This document shows, one piece after another, positions 1 to 8,758 of a DNA stretch of 64,000 nt. Position 1 is the first letter of the stretch, and each line of letters starts with the position of its first letter. Under the pieces are notes generated by a model. That model was not told the DNA's origin, did no database searches, and saw only the letters and a list, made by a program, of their open reading frames with translations. The position numbers and the translations under genes are program-made. The stretch is from the NCBI GenBank assembly GCA_963663845.2, contig OY760650.2, positions 2,170,001-2,234,000 on the forward strand, read 5' to 3'. Source of the stretch: Versatilivorator sp963663845. GTDB lineage: Bacteria > Acidobacteriota > Terriglobia > Versatilivoradales > Versatilivoraceae.

Positions 1-177
1 GGCGACATTGGCGGCCCCGCCCGGGATGGCCCGCCTGGAGGTGATCTGCAGCACCGGAACGGGCTCCTCGGGCGCCAGGCGGTGCACCTCCCCGTAGACC
101 TCGCGGTCGATGTGGGTGTCGCCGGCGATGAGGACGCATTGGTCCTTGAATCGGCTTACCAGTGACGAAGGCAGCAT
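1..177 (-). CDS. hldE: HldE/RfaE-like heptose kinase, N-terminal fragment
   Basis: Only the first 59 codons are in the window; the rest lies beyond base 1. The translation reads MLPSSLVSRF followed by VLIAGDTHIDREVYGEV, a PEEPVPVLQ stretch and PGGAANVA. This is the N-terminal pattern of the PfkB/ribokinase-fold kinase domain of ADP-heptose synthase (D-glycero-beta-D-manno-heptose-7-phosphate kinase), which makes the heptose precursor of lipopolysaccharide core in the cytoplasm. The GD..D and GGAAN motifs contribute to the sugar-binding site in this family. The ATG at 177 is the first start in frame. The C-terminal cytidylyltransferase half cannot be seen, so a kinase-only HldA form is equally possible. 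The assignment implies an outer membrane. Confidence 0.8.
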   Translation of the reverse strand, partial: MLPSSLVSRFKDQCVLIAGDTHIDREVYGEVHRLAPEEPVPVLQITSRRAIPGGAANVA

Positions 178-336
178 GTTCCCTCGAAAAATCCCCGGTT
201 GCGGCCTCCCCTGGCGGTCGAGCCGCCCATCGAGCCGCCCCTGCTCTCTGCGGAATGCCTCATTATACCCGGACATACCCGGACCGGTAGTTCCCGGGCC
301 ACGGACCGCATGGCCGGCTTGCGGTCCAACCGCCGA

Positions 337-1254
337 TCAGGAAGGCCGCCCATCCCCCTCCTCGAACCAGTCCCGGGTCAGATCGAGCCAGAGCACCAAT
401 CCCTGCCAGCGGCCGAAAGGCCGGTAGTGCCTGTGGATGGCGGAGTCCTTGGGGACCTTCTTCAGTCCATGAACGGCCGCGAACCGGGGTCGAACCCAGC
501 TATCCAGGCTCAGGTGGTCGTAGTGGCCCAGCAGCTTCAGCAGGTTTCCGGCGGCGTAGGGGCCGATACCCTTGGTGGCCAACAGGCGGCGGTGGGCTTC
601 TTCCCCGGTCAGATTCGCCCATTCCCCGTTCGGAAGCCTGCCCGCGGCCACCCGCTCGGCCAGCTCGATGAGGTAGCCGCCGCGGTAGCCGCAGCCGATC
701 TCCCGTCTCAGGAACCGGTCGGTGGTCCCCGCCACTTGCTCGGGGCCGGGAAAGCAGCAGTAGTCGGAATCGAGCCGTGTCCCCAGCTTCTGAACCAACC
801 CGGTCACCATGCGCTGGGTGGCCTTCCAGGAGCAGTTGGTGGTGCAGATCATCTTGGCCATGTCCTCGAAGAAGGAGGGGGCCCGCAGCAGGCGCCCCGC
901 CCGAGCCCGGGGGACCCAGGAGAACCGTCCCGGGCGGTCCCGCCGGGCCAGCTCGCGATGGAACTCCGCCAGCGACTCTCCCAATCGCAGGATGTGGGAC
1001 AGGGACACCTTGACCGCTGTCAGGTCCCGGCCGGAGAGCGGACTCGGGGACGCTACCGCCACTCGGACCCGGCCATCCCTTTGTTCCCGCATCTCGGCCA
1101 GAGCCGGCTGGGAGTCGAGCTGCAGGACCCGCAGCAGGCGCCGCCGGGGACGATCCAGGAAGAAGGGCTGCAGGGTGCACCAGCCGTGGCTCAGCACCGT
1201 CCGCCAAAAACTGAAGTCCGGCGGTACCTCGAGGATAATGGTCCGTTGGTTCAT
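337..1254 (-). CDS. HhH-GPD superfamily DNA glycosylase (AlkA/OGG-like)
   Basis: A 305-residue base-excision repair enzyme that would remove damaged bases from DNA. The C-terminal half carries the helix-hairpin-helix TKGIGPYAAGNLLKLL followed by the GPD segment LSLDSWVR, whose Asp is the catalytic residue of the superfamily. The position where OGG1-type bifunctional enzymes carry a Schiff-base Lys is Tyr here (GIGPYAAG), so I infer a monofunctional AlkA-like glycosylase. The N-terminal part, about residues 1-110, resembles the beta-rich AlkA/OGG N domain only loosely. No iron-sulfur Cys cluster is visible. Substrate (3-methyladenine, 8-oxoguanine or other) cannot be told from sequence. It stands alone, head to head with the next gene. 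Confidence 0.75.
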   Translation of the reverse strand: MNQRTIILEVPPDFSFWRTVLSHGWCTLQPFFLDRPRRRLLRVLQLDSQPALAEMREQRDGRVRVAVASPSPLSGRDLTAVKVSLSHILRLGESLAEFHRELARRDRPGRFSWVPRARAGRLLRAPSFFEDMAKMICTTNCSWKATQRMVTGLVQKLGTRLDSDYCCFPGPEQVAGTTDRFLRREIGCGYRGGYLIELAERVAAGRLPNGEWANLTGEEAHRRLLATKGIGPYAAGNLLKLLGHYDHLSLDSWVRPRFAAVHGLKKVPKDSAIHRHYRPFGRWQGLVLWLDLTRDWFEEGDGRPS

Positions 1255-1352
1255 GGATGGGTTCTTGCCGGGACGGATTGGCGGAGCGGACTGCTTCAGT
1301 CGGGTTGCGCCATCCGTGGCATAATGAGGTTCGACGACCCTTGGAGGGCAAC

Positions 1353-2231
1353 GTGTTCAAAACCGTTCTGGCGGTCCTGCTGGCCAACCCGATCCTGCTT
1401 GCAGCGGTCGACTTGAACCGGGAGGCCGACCTGCGCCGGTTCGTCGCCCAGGTGGCCGAGAACGAGCGCAAGAACAGGTTCCGGGAGATGGGCTATTTCT
1501 ACCGGCTGCAAAACCACAGAATCATACTCGACCGCAGGGGCCGCGAAAAGAAAAGAACCTCTTCCACATACGAGGTGATCCCGTTGGACGACGGTGTCTA
1601 CCGAAAGCTGATCCGGAGGAACGGCGAACCCCTTTCAGAGAAAGAGGCCCGAAAACAGCAGAGAAAGGCCGAAGCCCGGCTGCGCCGCCAGAGAAACCTT
1701 TCTCCCAAGGGCCGCGCCAAGCGGGAACGCAAGCAGGCCGAACGGCGCCGCAAGGAGGCCCTCTTCTGGGAGGAGGCGGTTCGGGCCTTTCATTTTCACT
1801 ATCGGGGCGAGGAAGTGTTGAACGGCCGGCCGGTGGCCGTGGTGGATCTGCTGCCCCGCGAGAAATACCGTCCCTCCGAGAAGGATTTGTGGATTCTGGA
1901 CAAGCTCAAGGGACGGGTCTGGATCGACAGGCAGGACCTGCAGTTGAGCCAGGTCGAGATGGAGTTCGTCAAGCCCGTGAAGATCGCCGGAGGCCTGGTG
2001 GCCAGGTTGTACAAGGGGTCCACCCTGTGGGTGCGCCAGGAGAAATTGCGGGACGAGGTCTGGTTCCCGCGGCGGTTCGAGGTCAAGATGAACGGCCGGG
2101 TTTTTCTGCTCAAGGGACTCAACATGAGGATGACCGGCGAGTTCTCCGACTACCGGCGTTTCGGAACCAGCGTGCGGATGCTGCCGACCGATCCCCCGGC
2201 CGACGGCGGTTCGGTGGAGAGTGGAGAGTGA
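1353..2231 (+). CDS. secreted LolA-like outer-membrane-lipoprotein-sorting-type protein
   Basis: A 292-residue exported protein. The start is GTG at 1353, behind a TTGGAGGG Shine-Dalgarno; the frame is open further upstream but lacks a better site. Residues 1-18 form a hydrophobic signal peptide (VLAVLLANPILLAA). Residues about 90-145 are a Lys/Arg/Glu-rich helical insert. The second half has the alternating beta pattern of LolA/LppX-fold proteins, with YRPSEKDLWILDKLKGRVWIDR and VWFPRRFEVK, where a fitted treatment of 'model' strands is usual. A paralogue lies at 35684. Function is unknown; lipoprotein or lipid handling in the periplasm is a fold-based guess. Its last codons (VESGE) and stop come from a GAGAGTG-rich repeat. 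Confidence 0.6.
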   Translation: MFKTVLAVLLANPILLAAVDLNREADLRRFVAQVAENERKNRFREMGYFYRLQNHRIILDRRGREKKRTSSTYEVIPLDDGVYRKLIRRNGEPLSEKEARKQQRKAEARLRRQRNLSPKGRAKRERKQAERRRKEALFWEEAVRAFHFHYRGEEVLNGRPVAVVDLLPREKYRPSEKDLWILDKLKGRVWIDRQDLQLSQVEMEFVKPVKIAGGLVARLYKGSTLWVRQEKLRDEVWFPRRFEVKMNGRVFLLKGLNMRMTGEFSDYRRFGTSVRMLPTDPPADGGSVESGE

Positions 2232-2495
2232 AGAGTGGAGAGTGGTCAGCCGACGGTTACGGGGAGAGGCGCTCCCAGGGGGGGCTTCATCCCCTGACGG
2301 CGTCGCAGCAAAGCAGGTCCATTGTTATTCGTGTTCATTCGTGGCTCATCTTCAACAATATTCGGCAGTTTCTTCCTCAAATGATCCGCGCCGTCGTCGG
2401 GGGCGGTACTTGTTTGACGGACTGCGCGGAGACCGACGAGATGCTCTGCGTGTCGATCAAGCAGCTCTCCACTCTCCATTCTCCACTTCTCACTT
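2213..2495. repeat. GAGAGTG-rich inverted repeat between convergent genes
   Basis: Purine-rich short repeats of the form GAGAGTG run from 2213 to 2244, and their complement (CTCTCCACTCTCC-type) runs from 2465 to 2493, enclosing about 220 bases. The arms can pair imperfectly. The stop codons of the two convergent genes (TGA at 2229-2231 and TGA at 2492-2490) both lie inside the arms. The enclosed 258 bases contain a GTTCATTCGTGGCTC motif and no convincing gene. Confidence 0.6.
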
Positions 2496-3164
2496 GGCCA
2501 CGCCGCCGTTCCGTACGACGGGGCGGTTCATAAGGGAAGAAACAGGGGGATTCCAGGCAAGCTTTTCGCGGGCCGCATAGACGGTGTATCCCACCACCTC
2601 CCTCAGCGAAGCCTGCAGGCGGCGCTTCCAGTTCGATTCGATGGGACTGTTGGGAGCGGGGGATCCGAAGACGACGACCTGGCGGTCCTGGAAGATCTGC
2701 TTGATCCGAAAGAGGTGGAACCCGTCGCTGACCACGACCACCTGCCGGATTCCCTGGCGACGCAACACCTTCACGATCTGCTGGATACTGGCCAGCGTGG
2801 TCAGCCCTCTGGCTTCCATTTCAATACTGTCCTCGGGGACGCCGTGCTGGACGAGGTAGGCCTTGCCGACCTCGGCCTCGGTAAAGCGAGGGTCCATGCC
2901 GTATCCGCCCGTGGTCATGATCCGGCTCGAGACCCTCCTCTTGAAAAGCTCCAGGCCGTGATCCAGCCGCGCCCTGAAGACCGGCGAGGGCCGGCCGTTG
3001 TACTGGGCGGCGCCGAAGACGATGATGCGGCCGGCCGGCCGGGCCTCGTCCCGGTTGGCCTCGGTCCGGACCAAGGCGTAGATCGCCAGGGCATAGACCA
3101 GGACGGCGGCGGGGAGATAACCGGCAAAGACCTTGAAGGCAAACCGCTTCCGTCGGGGTTTCAT
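2490..3164 (-). CDS. DUF218 (YdcF/SanA-like) membrane protein
   Basis: A 224-residue protein with an Arg/Lys-rich N terminus and one membrane segment at about residues 11-33 (VFAGYLPAAVLVYALAIYAL), the rest predicted outside the cytoplasm. The DUF218 core is recognisable: RIIVFGAAQYNGRPSPVF, RLDHGLELF, TTGGYG and VVSDGFHLFRIKQIF, the last matching the conserved S-x-x-x-H-hydrophobic-R pattern. Family members such as SanA and ElyC affect envelope integrity and undecaprenyl-phosphate or peptidoglycan steps, but the reaction is not established. It follows tsaC on the same strand, 29 bases after its stop codon, with a lone mobile-element end in the gap. Confidence 0.75.
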   Translation of the reverse strand: MKPRRKRFAFKVFAGYLPAAVLVYALAIYALVRTEANRDEARPAGRIIVFGAAQYNGRPSPVFRARLDHGLELFKRRVSSRIMTTGGYGMDPRFTEAEVGKAYLVQHGVPEDSIEMEARGLTTLASIQQIVKVLRRQGIRQVVVVSDGFHLFRIKQIFQDRQVVVFGSPAPNSPIESNWKRRLQASLREVVGYTVYAAREKLAWNPPVSSLMNRPVVRNGGVAK

Positions 3165-3177
3165 GACTCAAGCGCCT

Positions 3178-3196
3178 TGGTGAGAAATGCGGGCTA
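3178..3196. repeat. solo terminal repeat of the 250-bp element at the tsaC stop
   Basis: Nineteen bases, TGGTGAGAAATGCGGGCTA, are identical to the right terminal repeat of the full-length elements at 14280, 19523 and 62691. No element body adjoins: the DUF218 gene starts 14 bases to the left. The complement of 3194-3196 is the TAG stop codon of tsaC, the same relation as at pilB and folP. It may be an excision scar, a deletion remnant, or an unused target-like site. Confidence 0.65.
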
Positions 3197-3832
3197 TGGC
3201 GAGAGGTATTCCGCCAGAACTTCGTTGGGGATGGCCCCTTCCCGAACCACCCGGGCCGGTTTCGAGGTCAGGTCGAGAACGGTCGAAGCAGCCGTTCCCG
3301 GAGAGTCGCCGCCGTCCACCACCAGCTCGATCCTGCCCCCAAGCTGGCTCAACACGTCCTCGGCCGTGGAACAGGAGGGATGTCCGGACAGGTTGGCGCT
3401 GGTGCCGACGATGGGAAGGCGGACCCTGTCGATGACGCTCCGGGTGAAGGGTTGGTTTGGAATCCGCATGCCCACCGTTCCCGTTCCCCCGGTCACTTTC
3501 AGAGGCACCCTCTTGGCTGCCGGAAGGATGAGGGTGAGCGGGCCGGGCCAATAGCGCGCCGCGATTTCGTAGAATACCGGTGGAATGTCGTCGCTGATGA
3601 CTTCGGCCTGGTCCACCGAATCGATCAGCACCAGCAGGGCTTTCCAGTCCGGCCTTCCCTTGATTTGAAAGATTCGCTCTACGGCTCGCAGGTTGTAGAC
3701 GTCCGCGGACAGCGCATAGAAGGTCTCGGTCGGGAGGGCGATCAGGTTGCCGTCGAGAATGGCTGCCGCGGCGGTCTCCAGCGCGGTCTGATCCGCGCCT
3801 GCTCCGTGAAGCTTGATTCTTTGCGTAAGCAT
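3194..3832 (-). CDS. tsaC: threonylcarbamoyl-AMP synthase (Sua5/YciO/YrdC)
   Basis: A 212-residue YrdC-domain protein that makes threonylcarbamoyl-AMP from Thr, bicarbonate and ATP for t6A37 of ANN-decoding tRNAs. Family marks include IALPTETFYALSADVYN, the K-x-R element IKGRP, the ARYWPGPLTLIL stretch, and TVGMRIPNQ with PIVGTSANLSG, where the S-x-N motif sits. Length fits the short TsaC/YrdC type with no Sua5 C-terminal domain. The ATG at 3832 (MLTQRIKLHG) begins the conserved part; the longer open frame upstream is antisense to the next gene. The stop TAG lies in the mobile-element end described at 3178. Confidence 0.9.
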   Translation of the reverse strand: MLTQRIKLHGAGADQTALETAAAAILDGNLIALPTETFYALSADVYNLRAVERIFQIKGRPDWKALLVLIDSVDQAEVISDDIPPVFYEIAARYWPGPLTLILPAAKRVPLKVTGGTGTVGMRIPNQPFTRSVIDRVRLPIVGTSANLSGHPSCSTAEDVLSQLGGRIELVVDGGDSPGTAASTVLDLTSKPARVVREGAIPNEVLAEYLSP

Positions 3833-4022
3833 CAGGCTGAAACTAACATAAACACCCGGGTGGGTCAACGCGGCGGGAAGGTGTGGAACCGCCGCTGAGA
3901 GACGGGGTCGGAGAGGCCTGTTTTCTCCACTGCCGGCGCCCTCGGAACACCTCCCCCACCTTCTCCTCCGGCGCCTCCCGAAGACGCCGCGGGCTGTGCC
4001 GGCTTCCTGGCCAGGACCAACG

Positions 4023-4856
4023 ATGAGGCCCGAAACCATCACCTCCTTCTCCAATCGAAGGGTCCAGCGGTTGAGGGCGCTGATGCGCCGCTCCCCCCTG
4101 GAGGGTGACGCCCTGGCGGTGGTGGAAGGACCCAAGCTGGTGCGCGAAGCCTGCCGCAGCGGCCTCGAGGTCGAGGAGATCCTGGTGGCCTCCAGCAAGC
4201 TGGCTGCCTTCGGGCAAGAAGACTGGTCCGCAACGGCGGGGGCCGAGCTCTGCGGGGTCTCGGACAAACTGTTTCACTCCTTGTCCGACACCGTGACCAG
4301 CCAGGGAATCCTGGCGGTGGTGCGCATCCCCGCCGCTTCCCTGGATGTCCTGTTGACCGGCGAGCCGCTGCTGCTGCTGGCCCACCAGGTTCAGGACCCG
4401 GGCAACCTGGGAACTCTGGCCCGTTCGGCGGAAGCCTTCGGGGCCGCCGCGCTGCTGATTACCACCGGCACCGTCAGTCCTTTCAACCCCAAGGCCGTTC
4501 GAGCTTCCGCCGGTTCCCTCTTCCGACTTCCCATTGCCGGCCCGTTGACCGCTGCATCGCTGGCCCCACGACTGCGCCGGAGCCGGATCCGCCTGGTGGC
4601 GGCCATGCCGGACGGAACCACCGACTTCCGGCAGGCCGACTACCGGGGCGGCCTGGCCCTGGTGGTCGGGAGCGAGGGTGGGGGACTCTCCCCGGGTTTG
4701 GGCGTCTTCGATGACGAGATCCGCGTCCCCACTGCCAAGGGGGTCGATTCGCTCAACGTGGCGGCTGCAGCCGCCATCGTCTTGTGCGAGGCCGCCAGGC
4801 GCAGAGATTGTGGAGACGATTTCACCCAATCGACAAGTCCGGGGGAGCCGTTGTAG
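4023..4856 (+). CDS. TrmH/SpoU-family RNA 2'-O-methyltransferase
   Basis: A 277-residue SPOUT methyltransferase. The N-terminal part (about 1-100, VVEGPKLVREAC, LVASSKL) is the substrate-binding domain of the RlmB/TsnR/AviRb type. The C-terminal knot carries the three SpoU motifs: motif 1 QVQDPGNLGTLARSAEAFGA, motif 2 LALVVGSEGGGLS and motif 3 VPTAKGVDSLNVAAAAAIVLCEA. These bind S-adenosylmethionine and form the trefoil knot. The RNA target (23S rRNA or tRNA) cannot be assigned. The ATG at 4023 is chosen over a GTG at 3996. It ends one base before rarA starts, so the two are probably co-transcribed. Confidence 0.88.
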   Translation: MRPETITSFSNRRVQRLRALMRRSPLEGDALAVVEGPKLVREACRSGLEVEEILVASSKLAAFGQEDWSATAGAELCGVSDKLFHSLSDTVTSQGILAVVRIPAASLDVLLTGEPLLLLAHQVQDPGNLGTLARSAEAFGAAALLITTGTVSPFNPKAVRASAGSLFRLPIAGPLTAASLAPRLRRSRIRLVAAMPDGTTDFRQADYRGGLALVVGSEGGGLSPGLGVFDDEIRVPTAKGVDSLNVAAAAAIVLCEAARRRDCGDDFTQSTSPGEPL

Positions 4857-4857
4857 C

Positions 4858-6240
4858 ATGGGCGCCATGAATCTCTTTCCCGAATTCGCCTCGCCCCGGC
4901 AGACCCCGGTGGACGAGGGGGCGCCTCTGGCCGACCGCATGCGGCCCACCCGCCTGGAGGACTTCGTGGGCCAGCAACACCTGGTGGGGCCCGGCAAGCC
5001 GGTGCGCCTGCTTCTGGAAAGGGACCGCATCGGCTCCCTCATTCTCTGGGGCCCTCCGGGAACCGGCAAGACCACCCTGGCCCGCATCATCGCCCAGGGC
5101 ACCCGGATGGACTTCGTTCCCTTCAGCGCGGTCCTCTCGGGGATCAAGGAGATCCGCTCGGTGATGCAGGAGGCGGAAAGGAACCGGCGTTCCGGACGCC
5201 GGACCTTGCTGTTCATCGACGAGATTCACCGTTTCAACAAGGCCCAGCAGGATGCTTTTCTGCCCTTTGTCGAAACCGGGGCCATTGTCCTGATCGGAGC
5301 CACCACCGAGAATCCTTCCTTCGAGGTCAATCCCGCCCTGCTTTCCCGTTGCAAGGTCTACCCGCTGGAACCGCTTTCATCCGAGGAGGTGGCCCGGCTG
5401 CTTGGACGGTCTCTGAGGGACCGGGAGCGCGGGATGGGGGCCGACTCCATCGAGATCGAGGACGCCCACCTGGCCCTCATCGCCGACTTCGCCAATGGAG
5501 ACGCCCGGGTGGCCTACAACACCCTGGAGATTGCCGTTCAGATGGCTCCTGCCGAGGGAGCCGGCCGGAAAAGGATCAGCGAGCAACTGGTCAGGGATGC
5601 GATGCAGCGGCGGGTGCTTCTCTACGACAAGGCCGGCGAGGAACACTACAATCTCATCTCGGCCCTGCACAAATCGCTTCGCAACAGCGACCCGGACGCT
5701 GCCATCTACTGGCTGGCTCGCATGCTGGAGGCCGGAGAGGACCCGCTCTACGTCGCCAGGCGACTGGTCCGCTTCGCCTCCGAGGACGTGGGCCTGGCGG
5801 ACCCTCACGCCCTGACCGTGGCCGTGCAGGCCAAGGAAGCCTTCCACTTCATCGGTCTTCCGGAGGGGACCCTGGCCCTGGCCCAGTCAGCCGTCTACCT
5901 GGCCACCGCTCCCAAGTCCAATGCTCTCGACAAGGCCTACGCCGCGGCCGTCGAGGACGTGAAGCACACCCTTGCCGAGCCGGTCCCTCTGCACCTGCGC
6001 AATGCTCCCACCCGGCTCATGAAGACTCTGGGCTACGGCAAGGGCTACCAGTATGCCCACGATTTCGCCGATCGGTTGACCGCCATGAGCTGCCTTCCGG
6101 AATCGCTGAAGGATCGAAGATACTTCAGGCCTTCGGGGGAGGGGTTCGAGAATGTCCTCCGACAGCGGCTGCGAACCTGGAGGGAGAAGATCGCTCGGCT
6201 CCGCCGGCCGGGAAGAGAGGAGGGTTCGAGTTCCGGTTGA
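4858..6240 (+). CDS. rarA: replication-associated recombination protein A (MgsA/WHIP AAA+ ATPase)
   Basis: A 460-residue AAA+ ATPase acting at stalled forks with SSB and RecA. Walker A is GPPGTGKT at residues 65-72; Walker B is FIDEIH with the family-typical RFNKAQQDAFLP following; sensor 1 is IGATTENPSFEVN; the arginine finger region is LLSRCKVY. The C-terminal MgsA/WHIP part contains YNLISALHKSLRNSDPDAAIYWLARMLE and RRLVRFASEDVGLADP, highly conserved in this family. The ATG at 4858 follows GGGGGAG at a good distance; a second ATG three codons later is less well spaced. It lies immediately downstream of the SpoU methyltransferase gene. Confidence 0.95.
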   Translation: MGAMNLFPEFASPRQTPVDEGAPLADRMRPTRLEDFVGQQHLVGPGKPVRLLLERDRIGSLILWGPPGTGKTTLARIIAQGTRMDFVPFSAVLSGIKEIRSVMQEAERNRRSGRRTLLFIDEIHRFNKAQQDAFLPFVETGAIVLIGATTENPSFEVNPALLSRCKVYPLEPLSSEEVARLLGRSLRDRERGMGADSIEIEDAHLALIADFANGDARVAYNTLEIAVQMAPAEGAGRKRISEQLVRDAMQRRVLLYDKAGEEHYNLISALHKSLRNSDPDAAIYWLARMLEAGEDPLYVARRLVRFASEDVGLADPHALTVAVQAKEAFHFIGLPEGTLALAQSAVYLATAPKSNALDKAYAAAVEDVKHTLAEPVPLHLRNAPTRLMKTLGYGKGYQYAHDFADRLTAMSCLPESLKDRRYFRPSGEGFENVLRQRLRTWREKIARLRRPGREEGSSSG

Positions 6241-6571
6241 TGTGGATCAGCGGGAAGGGGAGTGTTGTGTGACAACCCTGGGCTCCAAATTTCCCAATAG
6301 TCTTCCGGCTCTTCACAAAAGTCGAAATTTCGACCCGTGATGCGGTAGAATTTTTCGGAGTTGCGGTTCAAATGCCAAGGGCGAGGTTTTTCGGTCGATT
6401 GGGAGATCTTGGTTTCTCCCCCTGGAAGACCTCGGGAATGCAGCCAGCCATTGGCGCCACCTGTGCCGCTGTGCGTGAAGTGGATGCCGGCCTGATCGGT
6501 CTGGTTCCCGGTCCGGAGTGTCGCCGGCGCTTGCCGACAGCCCCAGCCTCGAAAGAAAAGGATACCCCGAG
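6241..6571. other. intergenic region upstream of glnN, nothing recognised
   Basis: This 331-base gap holds no gene I can support. It contains one AT-richer stretch near 6335-6360 (GTAGAATTTTTCGGAG) that could include a promoter, but no convincing -35/-10 pair, sigma-54 site (TGGCAC-N5-TTGC) or known glutamine riboswitch was found by eye. Confidence 0.4.
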
Positions 6572-8749
6572 ATGACACAGAAACGCTTCGACTCAGTCAG
6601 CGCCGTGAATACCTGGAGCGGCAGATCGGAATCCCGGTCGGGCGACCGCGATCTCCTCCCGAGAATCTTTGGGGAAGACACCTTCGGGATGAAGGAGATG
6701 CGCGCGCGGCTGCCGGACAACGTCTTCAAACAGCTTTTCAGGACCATCGAGCACGCGGAAAAGCTCGACATCAAGAGTGCCGACACCATTGCCGCCGCCA
6801 TGAAGGACTGGGCGCTCTCGCGGGGCGCTACCCACTATACACACTGGTTCCAGCCGCTTACGGGGAGCACCGCCGAGAAGCACGACTCCTTTCTGAAGGT
6901 CGATCGCGACGGGCGCGCCATCACCGAATTCGGAGGCGACGAGCTGGTTCAGGGCGAGCCCGACGCCTCTTCGTTCCCCTCCGGGGGGCTGCGCGCCACC
7001 TTCGAGGCCCGCGGCTATACGGCTTGGGATCCGACCTCGCCGGCCTTCATTCTGGGCGGGGAGTCGGCCACCTACCTCTGCGTTCCGACTGCCTTCTCGA
7101 GCTGGGCGGGTGAAAGTCTCGATGCCAAGATTCCCCTGCTGCGGTCGATGGACGCGCTCGACCGGGTCACGCGCCGGGCGCTCAAGATCTTCGGCGTGGA
7201 GGCCGGACGGGTCACGGCCAGCCTGGGTCCCGAGCAGGAGTTCTTCCTGGTGGACCGCGAGTTCTATTACCGCCGCCCCGACCTGATGACTTGCGGGCGC
7301 AGCCTCTTCGGAGCCAAGCCGCCCAAGGGACAGGAGCTCGACGACCACTATTTCGGCTCCATCCACGATCGGGTGCTGGCCTGCATCCAGTCCGTCGAGA
7401 TGGACCTCTACCGGCTGGGCGTCCCCATGAAGACGCGCCACAACGAGGTGGCGCCGGGGCAGTACGAGGTGGCGCCGGTCTACGAGAACGCCAACGTGGC
7501 CTCCGACCATCAACAACTGACCATGCGGATCCTGGAGCGGAACGCGCGCGACTATGGCCTGGTGTGCCTGCTGCACGAGAAGCCCTTCCAGGGGATCAAC
7601 GGGAGCGGCAAGCACCTCAACTGGTCCTTCGGGACTGCGGGCCGTAACCTGATGGACCCGGGGGAGACTCCCCACGACAACCTGATGTTCCTCTTCTTCT
7701 GCACTGCGGTCATGAGCGCGGTGGAGAAGCACCAGGATCTGCTGCTGGCCTGCGTTTCGAGCGCGGGGAACGACCACCGTCTGGGCGCCAACGAAGCCCC
7801 GCCCTCGATCATCTCGATCTTCCTGGGCGAACAGTTGCAGGGCATCTTCGAGCAGATCGAGGAGTCGGGCTCGGCGGAGGAGACGGAACGAAAAGACCTC
7901 CTCGCCCTGGGCGTCTCGGTGCTGCCCGACCTGCCGCGCCACTTCGGCGACCGCAACCGCACCTCGCCCTTTGCCTTCACCGGGAACAAGTTCGAGTTCC
8001 GCGCGGTGGGATCGTCGGCGAGCATCTCGCTGCCGGCGACGGTGCTCAACACCATCGTGGCCGAGTCCATCGACCTCTGGGCCGACGTGCTGGAAGCGGT
8101 GGTGGAGTCCGGGGCGTCCGTCGAGACGGCGCTCTGGAAGCTGCTCTCCAACGAAATCCCGTCCTTCAAGCGGATCATCTTCAACGGCGACAACTACGCT
8201 GCCGAGTGGGTGGAGGAGGCCGAGCGGCGCGGACTGCTCAATTCGGGGAATACGGTGGCGGCGCTTCCCGCGCTCGCTTCGCCCAAGAACGAGCGTCTCT
8301 TCGACAAGTTCGGGGTCATGACGCCCCGCGAACTCGAGGCTCGGCTGGAGGTGTTGACCGAGCAGTACTTCATCAAGATCAACATCGAAGGCGAGACGGC
8401 CGCGCACATGGCGCGCTGCATGATCCTGCCGGCGGCGGTCACCTACCTGAACCAGCTCGTTTCGGCTCGGGGCGGAACGCAGGCGGCGGAAGTTGGAACG
8501 GGTGGCCTCGACAAGAACATCGAGCGCGTTTCGGGTCTCATCGACGAGCTGACGGAGGCGCTGGAGGATCTCGACGCTCAGAACGAGGAGCTCGGGGGCG
8601 ACGAGGTGTCGTCGAAGGTGGTCCACATGCGCAACAACGTGATTCCGGCCATGAACGCGGTGCGGCAGGTGGCCGACCGGATGGAAAAGGTGATTCCGGA
8701 CGATCTCTGGCCGCTGCCCAACTATCGGGACATGCTGTTCGTGAGGTAG
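6572..8749 (+). CDS. glnN: type III glutamine synthetase
   Basis: A 725-residue enzyme, the usual GSIII length and much longer than GSI or GSII, joining ammonia to glutamate with ATP. Characteristic GSIII segments are visible: EIFGEDTFG-like LPRIFGEDTFGMKEMRARLP, THYTHWFQPLTGSTAEKHD, SLGPEQEFFLVDR, the GVPMKTRHNEVAPGQYEVAP block, FQGINGSGKHLNWSF, and NDHRLGANEAPPSIIS. The glutamate and metal ligands expected in EQEFF and HNEVAPGQ are present. The ATG at 6572 lies behind a modest AAGGAT site. It is monocistronic, ending ten bases from the convergent broken enolase-superfamily gene. Regulation is not evident. Confidence 0.95.
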   Translation: MTQKRFDSVSAVNTWSGRSESRSGDRDLLPRIFGEDTFGMKEMRARLPDNVFKQLFRTIEHAEKLDIKSADTIAAAMKDWALSRGATHYTHWFQPLTGSTAEKHDSFLKVDRDGRAITEFGGDELVQGEPDASSFPSGGLRATFEARGYTAWDPTSPAFILGGESATYLCVPTAFSSWAGESLDAKIPLLRSMDALDRVTRRALKIFGVEAGRVTASLGPEQEFFLVDREFYYRRPDLMTCGRSLFGAKPPKGQELDDHYFGSIHDRVLACIQSVEMDLYRLGVPMKTRHNEVAPGQYEVAPVYENANVASDHQQLTMRILERNARDYGLVCLLHEKPFQGINGSGKHLNWSFGTAGRNLMDPGETPHDNLMFLFFCTAVMSAVEKHQDLLLACVSSAGNDHRLGANEAPPSIISIFLGEQLQGIFEQIEESGSAEETERKDLLALGVSVLPDLPRHFGDRNRTSPFAFTGNKFEFRAVGSSASISLPATVLNTIVAESIDLWADVLEAVVESGASVETALWKLLSNEIPSFKRIIFNGDNYAAEWVEEAERRGLLNSGNTVAALPALASPKNERLFDKFGVMTPRELEARLEVLTEQYFIKINIEGETAAHMARCMILPAAVTYLNQLVSARGGTQAAEVGTGGLDKNIERVSGLIDELTEALEDLDAQNEELGGDEVSSKVVHMRNNVIPAMNAVRQVADRMEKVIPDDLWPLPNYRDMLFVR

Positions 8750-8758
8750 GCGGGGCCC

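Noticed and set aside
6241..6571. Sigma-54 promoter or glutamine-sensing RNA for glnN
   Set aside because: No TGGCAC-N5-TTGC pair and no recognisable glutamine riboswitch motif by eye, although an NtrX-like activator is encoded elsewhere.
6593..8626. A 677-codon minus-strand frame
   Set aside because: Antisense to glnN, which is full length with all GSIII motifs.
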